A program made the translations under genes and the position numbers. 64,000 nucleotides of DNA, from NCBI GenBank assembly GCA_033977485.1, contig CM066983.1, positions 65,706,010-65,770,009 of the forward strand. Reading direction: 5' to 3'. This DNA comes from Hydrangea macrophylla (Eukaryota; Streptophyta; Magnoliopsida; Cornales; Hydrangeaceae). Shown here piece by piece: positions 20,430 through 32,332 of this stretch. The notes beneath the pieces were generated by a model. The model saw nothing but the letters and a program-made list of their open reading frames with translations. It did no database searches and had not been told where the DNA came from. Each line of letters starts with the position of its first letter. The first letter of the stretch is position 1.

Positions 20430-23029
20430 ACCTTCATCTCCATTATTGGGACTTTTTCACTTAACCTTTGAATCAAAAATTTAGATATACAAGAGATATA
20501 TATATACAACAGAGAGAATTGAGAGAGAAAATGAGAGTTTTCTTGAAGAATAGGAGAAGAATTTGAAGATTTTTTTAATAGCTTCACAAGAGATAGAAGA
20601 AATTTTTGAGGTCATAGAGGTAACCTCTCAATCCTTGATAGAATTGGGCAAATTCAATCCCAAGTTCATAGTTCTAGGATCTTTACACATTTTCAAAACC
20701 TCTCTTCCTACCTCATTTCATCACACACCACTTCGAGCTTGTGATTGAATCTCATAATATTTCATTAATTTGGATTTAATTGATGCCTTGGGTTTAAGAT
20801 AAGTTTGGTTTTGAAGAACTTGTGTTCCAATTTATCTAAGTAAACCTTGATTCTTCATTTCTATTTTCTTTTTGAGATTCATAAAACTTTATGTATTCAT
20901 TTGAGTCCTTTTTGAATTCAATTCCTTAGTTTCCTATGGTCTCATGATTCATATGGAGATTAAGGAAAACTATAGTCATAGCTACACATAGTTAGTGGGA
21001 TTCAAATCTCAACTCATGATTTGAATCTCCTCACTACGAATCTTATAGGATTCATGCTATATTCCATAGAGTTTATGTAAATTTTGATCTCACTTAGTCT
21101 CCAAGGACCATTAATTTGAGAGGGGATTAGGATGTCAAGACTCTATATTCCTCAAGGATCATATGTTTGAGAGAGGAATTAGATGTAGATTTTCATAGTT
21201 TACATTCAAAATTCATGAGATTAAGTAAGACCTTAGGATTCTCTTGATATGAGATCTATGATGGAAATCCATTAAGGCTAAATCTATGAACCTCATCATG
21301 TTTCATTATTTATTCTAATAATAATAGTCATACTTGATCCTAGTTCTCTCTAGAATCATGGATCTAGTTTGATTCGAAATATGAACATCAATTTAACAAA
21401 GGTGCAGTGAATCCATAAACCAATTGTGATCAAAGATTTTTTTTTATAAAATCATGGTTCATTGGAATTGGATGAGATAAATTAGAGGATGCTCATAACT
21501 CATTTAAGTACCTCTGTGATTTTTGTTTTGATGAAATTCCATGTTTCAGATGGTTTGGTATAATGATTTCAAAACAATCAACTCTCTGTCCAAAATTCCA
21601 GAACAGTAAGTCCATTTTAAAATTAATAAATCAGAACCTTAATCGAACTTCCTTGGCCTCTAATAATTTTTTTTAAGTAGTTCAATGTGTTAGAAAGGTA
21701 CCCTAAACAGATCTAAGTGTTTCTCATTTGTTTACTATTTTTAGAAAATCATACAAGATCTCTGGACAAAGAGTTGCAGATTCATGAGTGATGTCTAGTG
21801 TTTTCCATATTCCCAGAGATCTAACCATTCAAACCTTGATTTTGTTTTTGGGTTAGAAACTAGACTCACAGAGGCATATCATACCCAAAATTCATTAAGA
21901 TCCAACCGTAACCGTTGGAGTTATGGTTTTTCTATCTTTGAAAGTCAAGTCTGCTCTTTGTAATTTATGAGAAACAGTCAGTGTTTTTGTCTAGTCTCAT
22001 TGATTTTACCTTAAATGGTTTCCTAATGTCTTGGGACCCAAATCATGTCTTGAATAACGATAATTTAGCTTAAATCCAGAGGCTAAGTGGTCCAAATTAG
22101 TGAATAAATTCATATCTCATTCTTGTTCATATTCATTCATTCATTCATGTATATTGACGCTTATGAATAGAGCTAGTTCTTGGATAAAATTGGACTTAGT
22201 TGAACATAATTGAACATAAACATGGATTCCTTATGATCATGTTGGGATTATAGAACCCCTATATGGACATTACATTGGCTCCTAGTTGAGACTTGTATAT
22301 CTATAGAGGTGCTATGGCTCCAACTAATCAAACGGAATTCATAGTTTTATCAATTCTTTCCATGCTTGCTAGATTTAAGCTAGAAGCTTAGGGGTGATTA
22401 TTTGATATCTTTGATTAAGGCATGTGTACTAATATTTGTTTTGTAGCGCATTTGAGGTACAATTTCTCAACTCCTTCTCTAGTTTATTTCATTCCTTGAT
22501 TTTAATTTATTTTCGACTTCATGTACGACACCTTAGACTAGGTTTTGCCTTATGTGTATATGTTCTATAGAGACCATTTCTTAAGATTTCTTTGTATGAA
22601 TTGCATGTTTCCCATTTCGCGGCTGGATCCCTACTTGCACATCATTTTGCTTGCTACTTGAATTATGTGGCTTATGAATGATATTTTACCGTTAGCAATT
22701 TTGCACCATTTTGACATACTTATGATATGTATACTTATATCTATGTATTAGTTGAGGACATGCTTAGATTATTAATTCGATTCAAAAGGATGTTGAGTAG
22801 AGGCCTATCACGAGATAGGATGAAAGGGGGTATTTTAGTCCGCTAGGCTCCTTCCCTTTTCATTCCATAATCCCCGGACCGAGTTTATCTTTGGTTTCGC
22901 AAAAGATCGGTTTTCTTTTAAAATGGTTTCTTAATTTTCCTAAAAAAATTAAGTGGCGACTCGTTTTGAAATTGAATTTGAAAGAAATTATTTTAAAATC
23001 AAAAGTGAGCCTAAAAGTCCGTATCCACA

Positions 23030-23568
23030 GAAGGACTAAAGATTACATGCTTATGTACGGCTGCGATGAGTTAATTCTAGTGGGATACACTGACTCGGAC
23101 TTTATGTTAAATAAAGATTCGAGGAAGTTGACATCCGGACATCTCTTTACCTTGGGAGGTGGTACTGTTAGTTAGAGGAGCATTAAGAAGAAATGCATCG
23201 CCAACTCAACAATAGAAGCTGAGTATGTGGCTGCTTGTGAAATCGCAAAGAAAGCTATTTGGCTCAAGAAATTCCTTATAAAGATCGAGGTGTACCTGCG
23301 TCGTTGTCACCTATTATGCTATACTGCGAGAATAGTGGGGCAGTGAATCAGTCAAAGGAGCTAAGGAACCACAGAAAGAGAAAGCACGTAGAGCGGAAAT
23401 ATCATCTAATTAGAGATATTGATCAACGTGGAGATGTAACTGTCACCAAGATTGCCACCGCTGACAATCTTGCAGATCTGTTTACAAAGGCACAAAAGGC
23501 TTTGATCGTCATCTGGATATCAAGGTCTTAGATGCAGCCCTGAATGGTTATGAGTATAAGTGGGAGTT
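23030..23568 (+). pseudogene. Copia element A, RNase H end (right piece)
   Basis: This continues the fragment at 3870-4004 after element 1. It encodes the copia RNase H: Y-G-C-D-E-L near 23054, G-Y-T-D-S-D-F near 23083, I-E-A-E-Y near 23212, and L-A-D-L-F-T-K near 23468. In-frame stops (for example TAG near 23173) and frameshifts break it. The polypurine AAGTGGGAG at 23559-23567 precedes the LTR. It keeps the I-E-A-E-Y catalytic stretch that is missing in element B. A longer frame at 22891-23175 is a chimera across the LTR/copia junction. Confidence 0.85.
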
Positions 23569-25026
23569 TGTTGGATTTGTGCCCTCAAACCATTAGGTTA
23601 TGTATGAGGCATTAACATTTTAATATATGGATATCATTTTTACATTTTATTATGTATGTTTCTTTCAAGAGATGATTGTTTAATCCGTAAGTATCGTAGT
23701 AAGTAATTCGTGTATGTAAGAGATGCATACAAGTGAGATACGAATTACTATTTATTGATACTTAGAGTTTCTCACAGTGGATAATGTGGTTGGATATCTC
23801 ATCAGGTCTACACTGTAGCATGATTAACTACCATTAGATAGAGTGATGAATCTTAATCACTAGAATATGACTCTTAGTTAATATGATAGTGCTTATAGTG
23901 CATTGACGGACCTGAGTTTTCTTATTGACACTCAAGAATGCCAACAGTCGATTGGAACTCATAACTTGTATAAGGTACGTGTTCTCAATCTTGAGACAAT
24001 TATGGACACAGACTATGGATATAACTGTATTGACTTACCAATTAATGAGGTCTATAAAAGATCAACACCTGGGTATCTTGGGTATGCCATATTCATAGGG
24101 TTATGAACATATCTTATCAAGATAGAATCTACCCTCTGTTCAAGAGTAAGCAATCCCTTGAGAATGTCACCAAGTTGATTACTAAGAATTGCAGTCTTGT
24201 TGATAAGTAGTTATCAACATGTTTTGTAATCATGAGGGGTGAATGGGACTCAAGGAATATAAGAAGTAATCATGATTTTAGTTGACAGTAACAGTTATTT
24301 GACTACCTAAATATGATTATTAATGGTAATGGTGGAGGGAAATTAGTATACCATACAAGTCTAGTTATCGCTTCAGATATGTTCTTTTACGTTGGAGTTC
24401 ATTTATCATTTTATAGTGGAGTAAACATTAACTGATAAGTTGGTTAGTTTGCTGATCAAAGAGTTTTATCATAGGAATTAATAGTTGGTCTGAGCCAATA
24501 ATAAAGAGCCTTGGAGGTCCCACTCTTAGCTTCGCTAGGATGCTTGGAAGGGCACTTGAGGATCTTGTCAAGACAAGTTCAATTGATTGAAAGTGTTTTG
24601 ATTGTTTGAAGTCTAGATAAGTTCGATCGATTGAAGGACCTTCAATTGATCGATGGTTCGATTGTTCGACGCCACTTCGATCGATCAAAGACTTTAAGGA
24701 ATCATCATTTTATCGCCCAGAAAGCTGTAGAAACTATTTAGGGCTCCCAAACCCTCTATATCGTCTCTAAAAACCCCAACCTTAGTCCTTCTAGGAAGCA
24801 TCCGGAGGAGTCATTAGGGTGAAGACAACCTAGTGGAGGCTACTACACCATCAAGAAAGAAGAAAATCATAATTGGGTTCAAGACCTAAGGTATAAACTT
24901 TTCTCCCTTTTATATATATACATCTATAGAGTTAATAAGTAGTAGATCCGGGCATACCAATAAAAGTTTTGAACTTTGTTTTTCCGCTGCGCGTTTAAAA
25001 AAATTTTAAACCTAATTTTTCTTTTA
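23569..25026 (+). mobile_element. Copia LTR shared by elements A and B
   Basis: 1458 bp, starting TGTTGGATTTGTGCC, ending TTTCTTTTA (probably CA changed to TA). Relative to 30543-32020 it lacks ~50 bp around 24700 that in the other copy contains TATAAATAG. The frame 23903-24106 is LTR sequence, not a gene. Confidence 0.88.
24577..24689. repeat. TCGATCGA-type palindrome cluster, copia LTR (5' copy)
   Basis: Four or five units, several decayed to TCAATTGA or TCGATTGA. The better preserved sister is at 31552-31632. Confidence 0.75.
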
Positions 25027-25028
25027 AT

Positions 25029-25041
25029 TGGTATCAGAGCC
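25029..25041 (+). promoter_or_regulatory. Primer-binding site of copia B (initiator tRNA-Met type)
   Basis: TGGTATCAGAGCC, two bases after the LTR end. Confidence 0.9.
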
Positions 25042-26670
25042 ATGCTAGTTTGGATCTATAGATGCATTTTGGAATGCTAGTTTGATTTGCATGTTAGTAT
25101 CTAGTGCTGTTTTTTAAATTGCATCAACACAGATCTGCTTCTCCAGCAGTTTTCAACAGAAAACAAATCTGTGATAGCATTGGTTGCATGGCAGTTTCGA
25201 TCAATTGAACTTGTTTTGATCGATTGAAATTGTGTATGTTCAACCGATCAAAAGAGTTTCGATCGATCATTCCAGAGCAGGTTTCGAGCGATCGAACAAG
25301 CTTTGATCAATCGAAATAGGTCATCTGTCCAGGTGTCTTTTTCACAGTTTTAAAGCTTTAAAATTGTGTACTTACTGTTTTAAAAAATTTAAATCAGTCT
25401 GTGACATAAAACATAGATGTTGTTTTAGAGTACAAATTACTTCCATAAAGAGTTTATGGTGTATGCAATTAAATTAGTAGTTCCAATGGTCATCTATTTT
25501 GTTATATATGTGTGTGGTTGTGTGTATAACTAACCCTTTTATAGCAAGATAAGTCTTCTATCTCCCATGGCACCAAGTTCAGACGATTTAAATTGTTGCA
25601 TTTAAATGTTTGAGATTAGTGTGTTATATATTTTGTTTTGTTTAAGGCATGTGTAAAGGGCGCTGCTAGTTCAATCCTACGAATAGGAAGGTCGCACCAG
25701 TTTCCCTAGCCTTTTATTTATTGTTGTTTTCTATTTCTAGATAAACTGTAAGCTTCAAAAGAAGCATAGGACTAATGTAATAGAATTAGAAAATCCATGA
25801 AGATGGAAGAGCAAGCCGTTGTCCATGAAGATGGAGCTGGAGACGATCAAACAAAGGAGGTACTATGGAGATAGAGCCATGGGAGATAGAGGCATCTTTT
25901 GGATGTCTTTATTTCATTTTAGTTTTTGTTTTATGTGCTTGGTTTGTGATGGGCGTTCAAACATTGTTACTGCTTGCATGCACTTAAAACAAGTTTTCTA
26001 AAATAAAATTCAAAAATCGTTTCAATGCATTAATAAACATTGGATGTTTTATGGGTAATGTGTAGAAATAATTTTTTCTCAAAATGAAAAATCCTTATTT
26101 ATTAAATCTAGTGGGAGAGGGTCTTGTTACAACACCCACGATTTTCCATTAATGGTTCACTATAAGATGAGTACTGCATTCTGTGTCACCTCGCCAGGGG
26201 TGATTATTCCATACAGAGGATACACTACTCATTAGTTACTAGATGTGAACTTCCTATGGATACGATCAATTAGACATGTTAGAGGGTGACCACCACACAG
26301 AGGCACTACATGAGGCGGTTGTGATTGGATCCTAGTTAATGGTACACACTAGCTAAGCTATGGATAAGGGATCCCACAGAGGGCATTATTCAAAAACTTA
26401 GAGATCAAATAGGTTTGGAAGTCAAAACTTGTATTGCAAGAGTTGCATAGAGGACAAGTCATGATTAATCGAAAGATCGAGTGTGGACCGCCACACGGAG
26501 GCTTTACTTTTTTGTTTCGATATTCCGGCGACCTTGTTTCTAAATAAGAGTTTTAAGGATTCTTTTATTTCAAAATGTCAAATTCTGATATCCATATTTA
26601 TTTTGTCTTTTTGGTTTTTCAGTAAATCATCATGTATGGATCTGTATTTAATCCTCTTGCCACTATACTC
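25042..26670 (+). other. Long leader of copia B
   Basis: Non-coding. It holds another TCGATCGA cluster (25195-25320) and, further on, five CACAGAGG-like words at about 26213, 26295, 26376, 26448 and 26492. I see no supported protein; the short frames at 25819 and 26483 lack any domain. Confidence 0.65.
25195..25320. repeat. TCGATCGA palindrome cluster in copia B leader
   Basis: Six or so decayed units (TCGATCAATTGA, TCGATCGATT, GAGCGATCGAAC), the same family as in the LTR. Confidence 0.7.
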
Positions 26671-26675
26671 ACTCA

Positions 26676-27475
26676 GAATAAGTTAATTGGAACAACTATA
26701 CCGAATGGAAACATAACCTTGACATTGTTTTAAGTGCGGAGGATCACATATATGTCCTCACCACCCCATGCCCTGAAGAACCCACTGCAAATGCTTTGGC
26801 TGTGAATAGACACGAGTTCGATAAATGGAAGAAGTCGAATGGGATGGCTCGTTGTAACATATTGGCCTCTATGGCTAATGTGTTGCAACACCAATACCAG
26901 TTGAATGATTCTGCCAGTACCATTATTAAGTTCCTAAAAGAGATGTTTGGGGATCATGGCAGACCTGCCAAATAGGTTGCTATAAAGAAGATAATGAGTG
27001 TGAAGATGTCAAAAGGGACTCCAGTCGAAGAGCATATTTTAAAAAATGATTGGTTATTTAAACAAACTGGAGACCTTGGGAGCCAACATCGACGCACAGA
27101 CCCAAGTTGATATGATCCTTAATTCGTTGTCACTGTCATTCACTCAATTTAAACTTAACTATAATATAAATCAAATAAATTTTTTCAATGAGTGAATTAA
27201 TGAGTTCTTTACTAGCAGGGAAAGGGGTGATCAAACTAGGGGACAACGTTCTGAACGTTGAGAAAAGCTCTTCCTCTTCCCAATATGCGAAGAAAGGGAA
27301 AAAGAAAGCTGGCACTAGTAGTCTAAGTGTTAGACCGGTCCCTAAGATTGCAAAATCTAAGGGAAAAGGTAAGGGTAAGGGGAAGGTGGGTGGGCAAAAA
27401 AAGGAATAAGTTTTTAATACGATGAGAAGGGCCACGGGAAGAGAAACTGTCTAGGATTCTTAGCTACAAGAATTC
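26676..27475 (+). pseudogene. Copia gag of element B
   Basis: From the N-K-L-I-G segment through T-E-W-K-H-N-L-D-I-V-L (near 26700), matching the copia gag UBN2 domain, then L-E-T-L-G-A-N-I-D near 27070. A TAG after G-R-P-A-K near 26972, a frameshift near 27045 and another near 27185 break it. A basic Lys/Gly-rich stretch (27188-27409) and a decayed CCHC knuckle (near 27415-27460) follow. It would have packaged the element's RNA. Confidence 0.82.
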
Positions 27476-28640
27476 AAGGTATGATTGAATCACATGTGAT
27501 TGAAGTAAGTTTTATTCCAGATACTTCAAACACTTGGTGCATTGATTCAAGGTGACTAACCATATCTATAATTCGTTACAGGGGTTCAGATCAACCAGGA
27601 GGTATAGTGATGGAGAGATCATACTTATTCTAGGTTCTAGTGCAACCATATTTACGGTTGCTTTAGGAGTAGTAGCTTTAGAATTTTCAAACAATAAATT
27701 TTTTATTTTATTATATGTACTTTAAGAGATGTAATTTAACCTCAGTTTCAAATTTATCAAATAATGGTTATTCTTTTCATTTCGAAACTGAAGTTGTGAT
27801 TGAAAGAAATGGTTCTTTTGTGTGTTCTGGTGTTATATCAAATGGATTGTATGTGATTACTCCTAATATTTCTAAAGACTCTTGCATGGAACTTAATAAC
27901 TCAGTGGTAATTGTACCATCTAAAAGAAAGGAACCTTCTACTAATCCAACAAGGCTTTGGCATTTGAGGCTTGGCCATATCAATCTAAAGAGGATTGGTA
28001 GACTAGTCAAAGAAGGGGTCTTAGGCAATTTAGTTCTCGAACCATTGGAAATTTGTGAGTCTTGTTTAGAGGGTAAGATGACCAAAAGGCCCTTTCCTGT
28101 AAAGGGCAATAGGACCAATGCATTGTTGGAATTACTTCATACTGATGTGTGTGGACCAATAAATATTAGAGTAAGGGGTGGTTATGAGTATTTTATAACC
28201 ACTTACTGATGACCAATCTAGGTATGGATATGTGTACGTAATGTAGCACAAGTCTGAAGTCTTTGAACAGTTCAAAGAGTTTAGGGCTAAAGTGGAGAAG
28301 CAATTGGGCACACATATCAAGGCCATTCGATCTGATTAAATTAGCGAGTACCTCTCTAATGAGTTTATTGATCCTCTAATGAGTTTATTGATCACCTCGT
28401 ATAAAATAGGATTCTGTCACAGTTGACTGCACCTGGTACGCCTCGACAGAATGGTATAGCAGAGAGAAGGAATCAGACTCTTTTAGACATGACTAGGTTG
28501 ATGATGAGTTATTATGAGTTGCTATTATTCCTTTGGGGTTATGCTTTGGAAACCGCTGCATATATACTTAATCTAGTACCAAGCAAATCTGTTCCCAGGA
28601 TACCATATGAGATGTGGATTGGGTGAAAGCCTTCTTTACA
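27476..28640 (+). pseudogene. Copia protease remnant and integrase of element B
   Basis: The retropepsin region is degraded: T-W-C-I-D-S near 27534 with the G-A-T lost. The GAG-pre-integrase domain is clear in 27715-28209, with L-W-H-L-R-L-G-H near 27955 and C-E-S-C-L-E-G-K near 28055. The integrase core starts at H-T-D-V-C-G-P (28137), is shifted near 28200 and carries stops near 28244 and 28337. It resumes with P-G-T-P-R-Q-N-G-I-A-E-R-R-N-Q-T-L (28426), the conserved third-acidic-residue region, and ends at W-I-G-stop near 28626. The order is integrase before RT, as in all copia elements. Confidence 0.87.
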
Positions 28641-30526
28641 ACATCTCCAGATATGGGGGTGTCCAGCACATGTGCTGAAAGTAAAGTTGAGCAAGCTGGA
28701 TTCTAGATCGGAAGTATGTTATTTTGTAAGGTATCCAAAGGGTACATATGGATGGTATTTTTATGATCTAAGAGAACAGAAAGTATTTGTTAGTACAAAT
28801 GTTGTTTTCTTGGAGGATGATTACATCATGAACCATAAACCTAAGGGAAGCATAGATCTTAGAGAGATAGAAGGAAAGCCCTCAATCCTACCCGCAATTA
28901 ATAACGATTTAAGACAAGAAAATACCACTTCTTCACCCATTTTTGCACTGGTACCTCGTCGTAGTGGGAGGAAAGTCAACCAGCCTGACAGATACATGTT
29001 CTTAGGAGATATTTTTGAAGCGATCTCCATAGAACCTGAATCTGATCCTACCATGTATGAAGAGGCAATGGATGATATAGACTCAACTCATGGGGTTAAA
29101 GCAATGAAGGCTGAATTGGAATCTATGGATTCTAATCAAGTTTGGGATCTTGTAGAACTTACAGCCAATATTAAATCCATTGGCTTCAAGTGGGTGTACA
29201 AGAGAAAAAGAGGATCTGATGGAAAGGTTGAGACCTTCAAGGCTAGGCTTGTAGCGAAAGGTTATACTCAGAGGGAGGGCATTAACTATAAGGAAACCTT
29301 TTCGTCGGTAGCCATGCTCAAGTCCATCAGAATACTCTTATCCATCGCTACATGCCTAGATTATGAGATCTAGTAGATGGACGTCAAGACTGCATTGTTG
29401 AATGGAAATCTTGAGGAGGACATCTATATGCAACAACCAAAAGAGTTCATAGTTGGCAGAAAAGGTGACTTGGTATGCAAGTTGCGAAAGTCCATTTATG
29501 GACTCAACCAGGTATCCAAGAGTTGGAACATCCGATTTGACCAAGCGGTTAAGTCGTTTGGTTTCATACAGAATCTGGACGAACCTTGTGTATACAAGAA
29601 GTGTGAAGGAAAGTGGTAGCCTTTCTTGTTCTTCAACGGTTAAAGTTTGGCTTGCTAGTACTTATGATATGAAAGATCTAGGAGAGGCGAGCTATATCAT
29701 TGGGATAAAGCTCTTTTGAGATCGTAAGCGAAAGATAATGGGATTATCTCTTATTGGTTATATCGAAAAGGTGCTAACTAGGTTTTCAATGGATAATTCA
29801 AAGAAAGGTCTATTACCTTTTAGGCATGGTTTAGCATTCTCCAAGGACCAGTGTCCAAAGACATAGGAGGAGAGGAATCAAATGGCAGGAGTTCTCTATT
29901 CTTCAATAGTGGAAAGTCTCATGTATGCGATACTAGACCAGATATCTGCTTTGCTATTGGACTTGTTAGTAGATATCAATCAAATCCAGGTCCACAACAC
30001 TAGAATGCCATTAAGCACATTTTTAAGTACTTGAGAAGGACTAAAGATTACATGATTATGTACGGCTGCGATGAGTTAATTCCAGTAGGAGACACTGACT
30101 CAAAATTTATGTCAGATAAAGATTTGAGGAAGTAGACATCCGGACATCTCTTTACCTTGGGAGGTGGTGCTATTAGTTGGAAGAGCATTAAGAAGAAATA
30201 CATTATAGAGCTCGAGGAAGCTATTTGGCTCAAAAAGTTCCTTATAGAGCTCGAGGTGTAGCAGCATCGCTGTCACCTATTACGTTGTACTACGATAATA
30301 GTGGGGCATTAGCTCAGTTAAAGGAGCCAAGGAACCATGGAAAAGGAAAGCACATAGAGCAAAAATATCATCTAATTCAAGATATTGTTCAACGTGGAGA
30401 TGTAACTGTCACCAAGATTGCCACCATTGACAATCTTGCGGATCCGTTTACAAAGTCCTTGCCACAGAAGGTCTTTGATTGTCATGTGGATAGTCTATGT
30501 CTTAGATGTAGCCCTGAATGGTTATG
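28641..30526 (+). pseudogene. Copia reverse transcriptase and RNase H of element B
   Basis: The same frame runs from 28641 to 29619. W-D-L-V near 29150 and F-K-A-R-L-V-A-K-G-Y near 29240 mark the RT start. At 29371-29376 two stops in a row (TAGTAG) replace the Trp-Gln of the usual E-I-W-Q-M-D-V-K-T-A motif. After V-A-F-L-V-L (29627-29644) the sequence jumps to V-K-V-W-L-A, so the catalytic YVDD segment is deleted. RNase H (30050-30526) has also lost the A-D-S-T-M-E-A-E-Y segment, with a 15-bp duplicate (TTATAGAGCTCGAGG) at 30205 and 30241. No activity is possible from this copy. Confidence 0.88.
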
Positions 30527-31551
30527 AGTGCAAGTGGGAGTTTGTTGGGTTTGTGCCCTCAAACCATTACTTTATGTATGAGGCATTTACATTTTAATAT
30601 ATGGATATCAGTTTTACATTTCATTATGTATGTTTCTTTCATAAGATGATTGCTTAATCCTTAATTATCATACTAAGTATTTCATGTATGTATGAGATGC
30701 AGACAAGTGAGATACAAATTACTATTCATTGATACTTAGAGTTTGTCATAATGGATGATGAGACTGGATATCTCATCAGGTCTACACTGTAGCATGATTA
30801 ACTACCATTGGATGGAGTGATGAATCTCAATCACTAAAGTATGACTCTTAGTTAATATGCTAGTGCTTATAGTGCATTGACGGACTTGAGTTTTCCTATT
30901 GACACTCAAGACTGTTAATAGTCGATAGGAACTCATAACTTGTATAAGGTACGTGTTCTCAATCTTGAGACGATTATGGACATAGTCTATGGGTATAACT
31001 GCCTTGACGTACCAATTAGTGAGGTATATAAAAGATCAATACCTAGGTATCTTGGGTATATCATGTTCATAGGGTTGTGAACATATATTATCAAGATATA
31101 ATCTACCCTCTATTACAGAGTAAGCAATCCCTTGAGAATGTCACCAAGTTTATTACTAAGAATAGTAGTCTTGTTGATAAGAAGTTATCAACATGTGTGG
31201 TAATCATGAGAGGTGAATGAGACTCAAAGAATATAAGAAGTAATCATGATTCAAGCTGACAGTAACAGTTATCCGACTACCTGACTATGATTATGAATGC
31301 TGATGGTAGAGAGTAATTAGTACACGATACAAGTTTAGTTATCGTTTTGGATATGTTCTTTTGCGTTGGAGTTCAGTTATTGTTTTATAGTGGAGTAAAC
31401 GTTAACTAATCAGTTGGTTAGTTTGCTGATCAAAGAGTTTGATCATGGGAATTAACAGCTGGTGTGAGCCAACAATAAAGAACCTAAGAGGTCCCACTCT
31501 TAGCTCCGCTAGGATGCTTGGAAGGGCATTTGAGGATCTTGTCAAGACAAG

Positions 31552-31632
31552 TTCGATCGATCAAAAGTGTTTCGATCGATTGAAGTCTCGATTAAAGGTT
31601 CGATCGATCGAAGGCCACTTCGATCGATTGAA
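31552..31632. repeat. TCGATCGA palindrome cluster, copia 3' LTR
   Basis: Four well-preserved units (TTCGATCGATCAAA to TTCGATCGATTGAA), ending 24 bp before TATAAATAG. Confidence 0.85.
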
Positions 31633-31655
31633 GGCTTAAAGTCAGTTTGGAAATC

Positions 31656-31664
31656 TATAAATAG
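31656..31664 (+). promoter_or_regulatory. TATA box of copia 3' LTR
   Basis: TATAAATAG, matching the plant consensus. Missing from the 5' LTR. Confidence 0.7.
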
Positions 31665-32332
31665 GCAAGCTATGTAGAGAATATTTGTAATCATTGTTTA
31701 ATTGCCCAGAAAGTTGCAGAAACTATTTAGGGCTCCCAAACCCTCTCTATCCTCTTTAATAGGGTTCCCACTAACCCTAGCGCTTCTAAAAAGCATCTGT
31801 ACGAGTCATAAGGGTGAAGACAACCTAGTGGAGGCTAATGTACCATCAAGAAAGAAGAAAATCATAATTGGGTTCAAGACCTAAGGTATAAACTTTTCTC
31901 CCTCATGTATATATGCATCTATTGACTTAATAAGTAATAGATCCGGGCATACCAAAAAAGTTTTGAACTTTACTTTTCCGCTGTGCATTTAAATAAATTT
32001 TAAACCTAATTTTTCTTTCTGTATATATATATTCATACCCGTACATATATTATATACACAAGCAAACACACACACACACTCTCTCTCAAGAGGAGAAAGA
32101 AAAGAAGGAGAAGAAGACAGAAGGAGAAGGAGAGACGAAAACAGAGAAAAGGAGAAGAGAAAGAGAAGAGAGAGAGACCACCCCGAGCTCGCCGACATCA
32201 CCTACAATAATGATGAGTGCCTATACACACTCAGTAGCATAGCTATGTATGCATATATGTTTTTCAGCAAAAAAGAATGGATCCCGAATGTGCGTGAATG
32301 GTCCAGTTCAATTTGGGAAGAAAACCAACGTT

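Larger units (their letters stand above)
4005..23029 (+). mobile_element. Element 1: Tat-related gag-only LTR retrotransposon (TR-GAG type), with nested insertion
   Basis: It is bounded by gaagg target duplications (4000-4004 and 23030-23034). LTRs run 4005-11987 (3275 bp once the Sirevirus-like insert and its duplication are removed) and 19747-23029 (3283 bp), both TGTAGACACC...ATCCACA. The internal region is ~7.8 kb: primer site, gag pseudogene, no pol, a long non-coding 3' half with PPT-like motifs, hairpins and two tandem arrays, then a polypurine tract. The gag resembles the Tat/Ogre group. Lack of pol with paired LTRs fits a non-autonomous element moved in trans. Eye comparison of the LTRs suggests a few percent divergence, so it is older than element 2. 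Confidence 0.9.
19747..23029 (+). mobile_element. Element 1 right (3') LTR
   Basis: 3283 bp, uninterrupted, ending in TATCCACA against the gaagg duplication. Its GTGCC island (20207-20329) is longer than the left copy's. It shows the empty form of the Sirevirus-like insertion site near 20495. Confidence 0.92.
23569..32020 (+). mobile_element. Copia element B, full length but decayed, in tandem with copia A
   Basis: 5' LTR 23569-25026, primer site 25029, ~1.6-kb leader, gag, integrase, RT, RNase H, 3' LTR 30543-32020. Its 5' LTR directly follows the RNase H end of copia A, so one LTR serves both and no target duplication is expected on the left. All frames carry stops, shifts or deletions. 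Confidence 0.88.
30543..32020 (+). mobile_element. Copia B 3' LTR
   Basis: 1478 bp, preceded by the purine tract AAGTGGGAG. It keeps both the palindrome cluster (31552-31632) and the TATA box. Confidence 0.88.

Noticed and set aside
22891..23175. 94-codon frame ending in an RNase H-like segment
   Set aside because: It crosses the element 1 LTR / copia A boundary at 23029, so the first half is LTR sequence.
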